64,000 nucleotides of DNA from Anaerolineales bacterium. Lineage in GTDB: Bacteria; Chloroflexota; Anaerolineae; Anaerolineales; Villigracilaceae. The DNA lies in NCBI GenBank assembly GCA_016932715.1, contig JAFGCG010000090.1, positions 1-64,000 of the forward strand. Direction: 5' to 3'. Made by a program: the position numbers and the translations under genes. Shown here in pieces: positions 60,352 through 64,000 of the stretch. The notes beneath the pieces are model-generated. The model saw nothing but the letters and a program-made list of their open reading frames with translations, was not told where the DNA came from and did no database searches. Numbering within the stretch: position 1 is the first letter of the stretch; every line of letters starts with the position of its first letter.

Positions 60352-60410
60352 ATATGGTTGAAGACCCACGAATATAAAATCTGATACTCTACCTATTGAG
60401 TTACAAAGGA
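60352..60410 (-). pseudogene. Decayed tRNA copy beside tRNA-Arg
   Basis: On the plus strand TCTGATACTCTACC and ATTGAGTTAC parallel TCTGCTACTCTATCC and ATTGAGCTAC of the intact tRNA-Arg, and GGTTGAA upstream may parallel its T loop. Acceptor pairing is lost. It is either an old duplicate or one end of an integration at the tRNA gene. Confidence 0.45.
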
Positions 60411-60769
60411 GGTTGCACGCTGGATGAGTTTCAGCGGCAATCTTGTACTAGCTGTTGCTATGAATCTATACCCCTACACGCAGGCCATGGTGACGAAATA
60501 TCAAAAGCGGATTTCGGGAGCCCCTGCTTGAGCAAAATGAAACTCAAATCGAATTCCCACATGTTGATTACGAAAAATTAAGCGACGATCGAATCGGCGA
60601 CTCGGCTGAAATTATTCGGGCGCGCACAATCGCCAGCTTGGTGGCGGTGACATGTGGCATAAGTTGCACGCTGCAATAGATGTCAATGTGCCCCACACTG
60701 TTATAACGACATTTCTGTCGTACTGGCAGGTCCTGCGGTAAAATTTACCGTAGAATATACTCAGCATTG
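60411..60769. other. Non-coding stretch before the kinase gene
   Basis: About 350 bases with no supportable gene; a 61-codon frame at 60396 overlaps the tRNA remnant and lacks any motif. Close to the kinase start is a palindrome CGGTAAA-A-TTTACCG (60736-60750) followed by -10-like TAGAATATACT (60751-60761), so an operator-controlled, possibly leaderless promoter is likely there. Confidence 0.45.
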
Positions 60770-62230
60770 ATGCAACGAAAGCGAGGCAAGGCTTTGGAAA
60801 ACCTGGTTGGCAGGACCATTGGCAAGTACAAGATCAGCGAACTGCTTGGGAGAGGGGCAATGGCAGAGGTGTATAAAGCCTATCATGAACGACTCGACCG
60901 CCATGTGGCAATCAAGATTTTGCATGGTCACCTGGCAGAGGGGCAGGATTTCCTTGCGCGCTTCGAGCGCGAGGCACGCGCAGTCGCGGCTCTGCGTCAC
61001 CCACATATTGTACAGATCTACGACTCCGACGTCGAAAATGGCATGTATTACATGGTGATGGAGTTCGTCGACAGCGGGAACCTGCAGGCGCGCATGGCTG
61101 GGTTGGCCGGTAAGGGTCAATACATGCCAATTGCACAGGTCGTGTCACTCGTGCGGCAGGTCTCGGAAGCGCTGGACTACGCCCATCGCCGCGGTATCCT
61201 GCATCGCGATGTCAAGCCCTCCAACGTTCTGTTGGATCAATTCGGAGACGCGCACCTGGCTGACTTCGGGCTGGCACGTATCGTCAGCTCTTCGTACTTT
61301 ACCGCCACCGGGACGCTGCTTGGGACGCCGACCTATATGTCGCCGGAGCAGGGTCAAGGTTTGGAGTTGACGCCAACGAGCGATATTTACTCACTGGGGG
61401 TCATCGTTTACGAGTTGTTGACGGGCCGGGCGCCCTTCACTGCCGATACACCTCTGAGCGTGATTTACAAACACATCCACAATGTGCTGCCAGCCCCACG
61501 AAGGCTGCGGCCGATACTGCCCGTGGAGGTGGATGCGGTCATTTCCCGAGCGCTGGCCAAGGATCCGCGTGAGCGTTACCCGACCGCCCTGGAGATGGCC
61601 CAGGCGCTGGAGCGGGCCCTGCCGATCGAAGCGATCGCTACTGTGGACGAAGCGGGCTCGACGGCGGGGAGCTCCATTTCAGCATTGCCCACTGTGCTCA
61701 TGCAAGACAAGACGCAGAAGATGCCTGTCGCTGCGGAGCCTCCTGTGCAGGAACACGCTGCAGAGGCACAGAGTCCCGCCGTAACCCCGGTTTTGGAAGA
61801 GAGAGTTCAGGAATCGCCCACGGAAGCCCATCGTCCGCACATGCGGCGGTGGAGCAGATTCCTGTTGGTCGCTCTCGCCATCCTAGGCTTGATTGCCCTG
61901 GCAGTCCTGCTATTTGTAAATAGAGGTCCGATCAGCGAGTCTGAGTGTTCGACTTTTGAAGCGTGCATGATACAGGCAGATGACTTAAGAAGCCAGGGAA
62001 ATTTGGTGGGTTATGTGGATTCAGTTGCCATGGCGCTCGACCGTGTCCCTGCCAACGAGCATCCTGCGACTGCCTTTCTATGGTGCGACCGCGCCGACGC
62101 ATTGAAGGAATTGGGTCGGGTGGACGAATCAAGAGAAAACTATCATCTGTGCATCGAGTGGACCGAAGGCGACCCTGACCTGCAATGGCTGCGCGAGCGG
62201 GGCGACGAGAGTTTGAATAGTCTTCGCTGA
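60770..62230 (+). CDS. Membrane-anchored Ser/Thr protein kinase (PknB-like)
   Basis: A 486-aa Hanks-type kinase. The catalytic domain (about 15-280) has LLGRGAMAEVYKAYHERLDRHVAIKIL, HRDVKPSNVLL, DAHLADFGLARI, GTLLGTPTYMSPEQ and SDIYSLGVIVYELLTGRAPF, all key residues intact. A Pro/Ala/Glu-rich linker leads to one transmembrane helix (FLLVALAILGLIALAVLLFV) and an outside domain of about 100 residues with several cysteines and TPR-like helices (MIQADDLRSQGNLVGYVDSVAMAL, DRADALKELGRVDESRENYHL). ATG 60770 is used (TTG precedes it). Confidence 0.9.
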   Translation: MQRKRGKALENLVGRTIGKYKISELLGRGAMAEVYKAYHERLDRHVAIKILHGHLAEGQDFLARFEREARAVAALRHPHIVQIYDSDVENGMYYMVMEFVDSGNLQARMAGLAGKGQYMPIAQVVSLVRQVSEALDYAHRRGILHRDVKPSNVLLDQFGDAHLADFGLARIVSSSYFTATGTLLGTPTYMSPEQGQGLELTPTSDIYSLGVIVYELLTGRAPFTADTPLSVIYKHIHNVLPAPRRLRPILPVEVDAVISRALAKDPRERYPTALEMAQALERALPIEAIATVDEAGSTAGSSISALPTVLMQDKTQKMPVAAEPPVQEHAAEAQSPAVTPVLEERVQESPTEAHRPHMRRWSRFLLVALAILGLIALAVLLFVNRGPISESECSTFEACMIQADDLRSQGNLVGYVDSVAMALDRVPANEHPATAFLWCDRADALKELGRVDESRENYHLCIEWTEGDPDLQWLRERGDESLNSLR

Positions 62231-62255
62231 ACATCTGTAAACTATGCGTATGTGA

Positions 62256-62296
62256 AACGGCTGGAATTGCGAAAAGCAATCCAGCCGTTCTTTCTA
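62256..62296 (+). terminator. Terminator of the kinase gene
   Basis: AACGGCTGGAATTGC pairs with GCAATCCAGCCGTT (one bulged A) and is followed by CTTTCT. Confidence 0.8.
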
Positions 62297-62325
62297 TCCG
62301 TTTTCCTTACCTGCCTGCGCCTTCT

Positions 62326-62625
62326 TTATTCTGTTCCTTTTGTGAGCCGCTGCCCCGCTTTGTTCTTGTCCGGTTCTATACCCTGGGGCTCGTCGCCGCC
62401 TGTTTCTTCCTCCTTTGGTGGCGCGGTTTCCACTTTGTCGTTTTCGGCAGCATTGGTTGTCACCGACTCGAAGGCAGTCTGGATTGCTTCGGACTGTTTA
62501 TAGTCCCCGGTCCGTTCCACGTGCGCCCGCGGCTCGAAGGTTGCCTCGTCCAGTGACTCCGTTTCCGCACGGCGGGTTTCGCTGGTTTCGGAGGCGTCTT
62601 CGGGTTGAAGGATGATCTCGTCCAT
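62326..62625 (-). CDS. Small acidic, probably disordered protein
   Basis: A 99-aa protein rich in Glu, Thr, Asp and Pro (MDEIILQPEDASETSETRRAE..., PPKEEETGGDEPQG) with no hydrophobic core. ATG 62625 has an excellent AAGGAG upstream, which is the main reason to accept the gene. Function unknown. It is convergent with the kinase gene. Confidence 0.6.
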   Translation of the reverse strand: MDEIILQPEDASETSETRRAETESLDEATFEPRAHVERTGDYKQSEAIQTAFESVTTNAAENDKVETAPPKEEETGGDEPQGIEPDKNKAGQRLTKGTE

Positions 62626-62741
62626 TTTTGCTCCTTGGGTCAGCAGCGGTTCGACCTGCAAAGAGAAAACCGTTGCCTTCTCTTCTTCTATTCTATCCCC
62701 TTTTCCTCTCAGGTTAAAAGGAGAAGGGTGAAAACCATGCC

Positions 62742-63272
62742 TCAGGGCGGCGATGGAAAACTGACTTCCAACTCCTGCCCAGGTTCTAGGGTGACCGTTC
62801 TGAGCGCTCCGACGCAGTATGTCCCGGGCAGAAGATTCTCAATCCGGTAGTAGCCCTCGCCATTGACCGGCGCGCTGGCCACTTCCTTTGAACTTGGGCA
62901 AGGTCCTTCATAGACCGGCATGGTGCTTCCTGCTCCGGGCGATGGTTCACCGGGGTCATGGCGATCGTTCATGTTGGAGTCGATGTAATCCCAGCCGAAG
63001 ATGACGCCGCGCGGTTCTCCTTCGGGTTGCTGCTCGGGCGGATGGATCTCTTCAGGCGGAATTTCTTCGGGCGGAATTTCTTCCGGGGGACGATTCTCCT
63101 CGGGAGGGAATCCTTCCTGTGGATGGAACTCTTCGGGCGGACGTTCCTGAGCCGGAAAATTCTCCTGTGGCGGGTCATTGGACACAGGAACCACCTTGAA
63201 GGGCAGGTTGCAGCTCATTGCCGCCAGCGCCAGTGGGGTGATGATCGCCAAAATCAAATAACATTTTTTCAT
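62742..63272 (-). CDS. Secreted lipoprotein with Pro/Glu repeats and SdrD-B-like domain
   Basis: A 176-aa lipoprotein: signal peptide ending AAMSC, a repeated PPEE(I/N/F) linker (about 32-85), and a C-terminal domain with FGWDYIDSNMNDRHDPGEPSPGAGSTMPVYEG that resembles SdrD-B/Cna-B surface modules (DxNxDGxxD-like calcium loop, GYYRIENLLPGTYCV). GGAGAG precedes the ATG. It is 18 bases downstream of the next minus-strand gene. It probably acts as a surface stalk. Confidence 0.75.
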   Translation of the reverse strand: MKKCYLILAIITPLALAAMSCNLPFKVVPVSNDPPQENFPAQERPPEEFHPQEGFPPEENRPPEEIPPEEIPPEEIHPPEQQPEGEPRGVIFGWDYIDSNMNDRHDPGEPSPGAGSTMPVYEGPCPSSKEVASAPVNGEGYYRIENLLPGTYCVGALRTVTLEPGQELEVSFPSPP

Positions 63273-63290
63273 AGTATCGCTCTCCTTTTG

Positions 63291-64000
63291 TTACATCCCG
63301 GCGCGCGGAATGGACTCCTGGTTGGCTGCCTGGAACAGGCGCAGCTCTTCCTCCGGGATAGCCAAGCGTGATTTCGCCATACCCAGCATCAACAGGCAGT
63401 AGGATAGATTGACCAGGTGCTCGATCTCGAGGAAGCCCTCCTGTGTCCCTGTCAGCCCGGCGATATGCCGAATGGCAAAACCATAAACCGGGCCCAGAGG
63501 TGATTGTTCGGGGGCAGGCTTGTTGACTTCCGCCGCCAGCATCGCGCGCAATTGGCCGAACTGCGGATCAGAGACCAGGCTGAAATAGCCGTAGTGACAA
63601 GGGAGCCGGCAGAACTGGCAGCCCTTTTTACGGTGCAGACGGTTCTCAGGCAAGGCTCTTTGCTTGATGCGAGCTACGTTGGCCACCTCTATTTGGAAGG
63701 CGAGTGTCTTCTCGGGGCTTTTGTCGGCATTTCGAGCCGTGTTGATCAGCGCCTCGACTCGGAACGGGCTGGGTTCGCGTGTCCCTTCATGGAAGGCTAC
63801 GATCCGGCGGCAGACCTCCGGAATAGCAGCTTTGAAGTACGCCGCCTCCTTCATCCCGGCTGATTCGGCCAGCGCCTTGCGCAGGGGCTGGGTCAACTGT
63901 TTAAAGTCCGCGATGTGCGCCGGTGGACAATAGGAAAGCAGGTAAAAATAAGCGATAGTCTTTTTCAACGATTCGAGGGACAGGAGTTTTGGCTCAGCGT
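63291..64000 (-). CDS. Uncharacterised protein with CxxCxxxC motif (5' end outside window)
   Basis: At least 236 residues are visible; the reading frame stays open through the right edge (…LLSLES before the TTG at 63968), so the true start lies beyond 64000. The visible part is mostly helical with KKGCQFCRLPCHYGYF (CxxCxxxC) in the middle and LVNLSYCLLMLGMAKSRLAIPEEELRLF near the end. The Cys motif suggests a metal or iron-sulfur site. No family was recognised. Confidence 0.65.
   Translation of the reverse strand, partial: AEPKLLSLESLKKTIAYFYLLSYCPPAHIADFKQLTQPLRKALAESAGMKEAAYFKAAIPEVCRRIVAFHEGTREPSPFRVEALINTARNADKSPEKTLAFQIEVANVARIKQRALPENRLHRKKGCQFCRLPCHYGYFSLVSDPQFGQLRAMLAAEVNKPAPEQSPLGPVYGFAIRHIAGLTGTQEGFLEIEHLVNLSYCLLMLGMAKSRLAIPEEELRLFQAANQESIPRAGM

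Noticed and set aside
60396..60581. 61-codon frame before the kinase gene
   Set aside because: It overlaps the tRNA remnant, has no homology or motif, and no good ribosome site.

Overview
The window reads like a chromosomal segment of an uncultured Chloroflexota bacterium, most likely class Anaerolineae. This placement is an inference. It rests on secreted lipoproteins with Thr/Pro-rich linkers of the TNTPxPPTET type, extended -10 or leaderless promoters of the form TGATATAATC, short dispersed palindromes between genes, and the gene families present. Coding density is high. There are three tRNA genes (Asp-GTC, Thr-CGT, Arg-TCG), and no rRNA, CRISPR array or intact insertion sequence was seen.

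Layout. 0-1.2 kb: an integron-type tyrosine recombinase (IntI) with a 39-nt palindrome over its promoter; any cassette array would lie outside the left edge. 1.2-5.8 kb: tRNA-Asp, an L,D-transpeptidase, then a roadblock/LC7 - V4R - response regulator - polyprenol-phosphate mannosyltransferase run. 5.9-13 kb (minus strand): an operon of a G5/3D lipoprotein, an LCP ligase and rsmA; a GNAT gene coupled to an internally duplicated AadA-like nucleotidyltransferase; HU; and a short CDF-like protein. 13-25 kb: housekeeping and stress genes (aminotransferase, cupredoxin, SpoU methylase, VKOR, moeA, rel, ybaK, three related lipoproteins, trxA, ftsY, and prfB with its programmed frameshift).

25.1-30.9 kb is the most unusual block and resembles a dlt (D-alanylation) operon. 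It has a 42-residue DltX-like micropeptide, three tandem SGNH/DltD-like membrane proteins, an acyl carrier protein and an acyl-AMP ligase. The expected MBOAT (DltB) gene is missing; only a short possible 5' scrap remains where it would sit. The third SGNH gene carries a copy of the ligase gene's 5' end, which records how the tandem duplication arose. A TPR membrane protein and a rhomboid protease follow.

33.6-52 kb is a large amine/amino-acid catabolic region: two Lrp/AsnC regulators, three class-III aminotransferases, a CoA-acylating semialdehyde dehydrogenase, a complete PotABCD-type importer, a saccharopine-dehydrogenase-like enzyme, a sodium:solute symporter and two aldehyde:ferredoxin oxidoreductases. 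The inferred logic is uptake of polyamines or omega-amino acids, transamination to (semi)aldehydes, and oxidation to acids or acyl-CoA with reduced ferredoxin or NADH.

52-64 kb: a CarD-like regulator; a leaderless GIY-YIG/NUMOD3/AP2 homing-type endonuclease beside tRNA-Thr; a GT4 glycosyltransferase; a DUF218 protein; a NYN nuclease; a FAD oxidase-glutaredoxin pair; an HNH endonuclease beside tRNA-Arg, which also has a decayed tRNA copy nearby; a membrane Ser/Thr kinase; and small secreted or acidic proteins. The last gene runs off the right edge.
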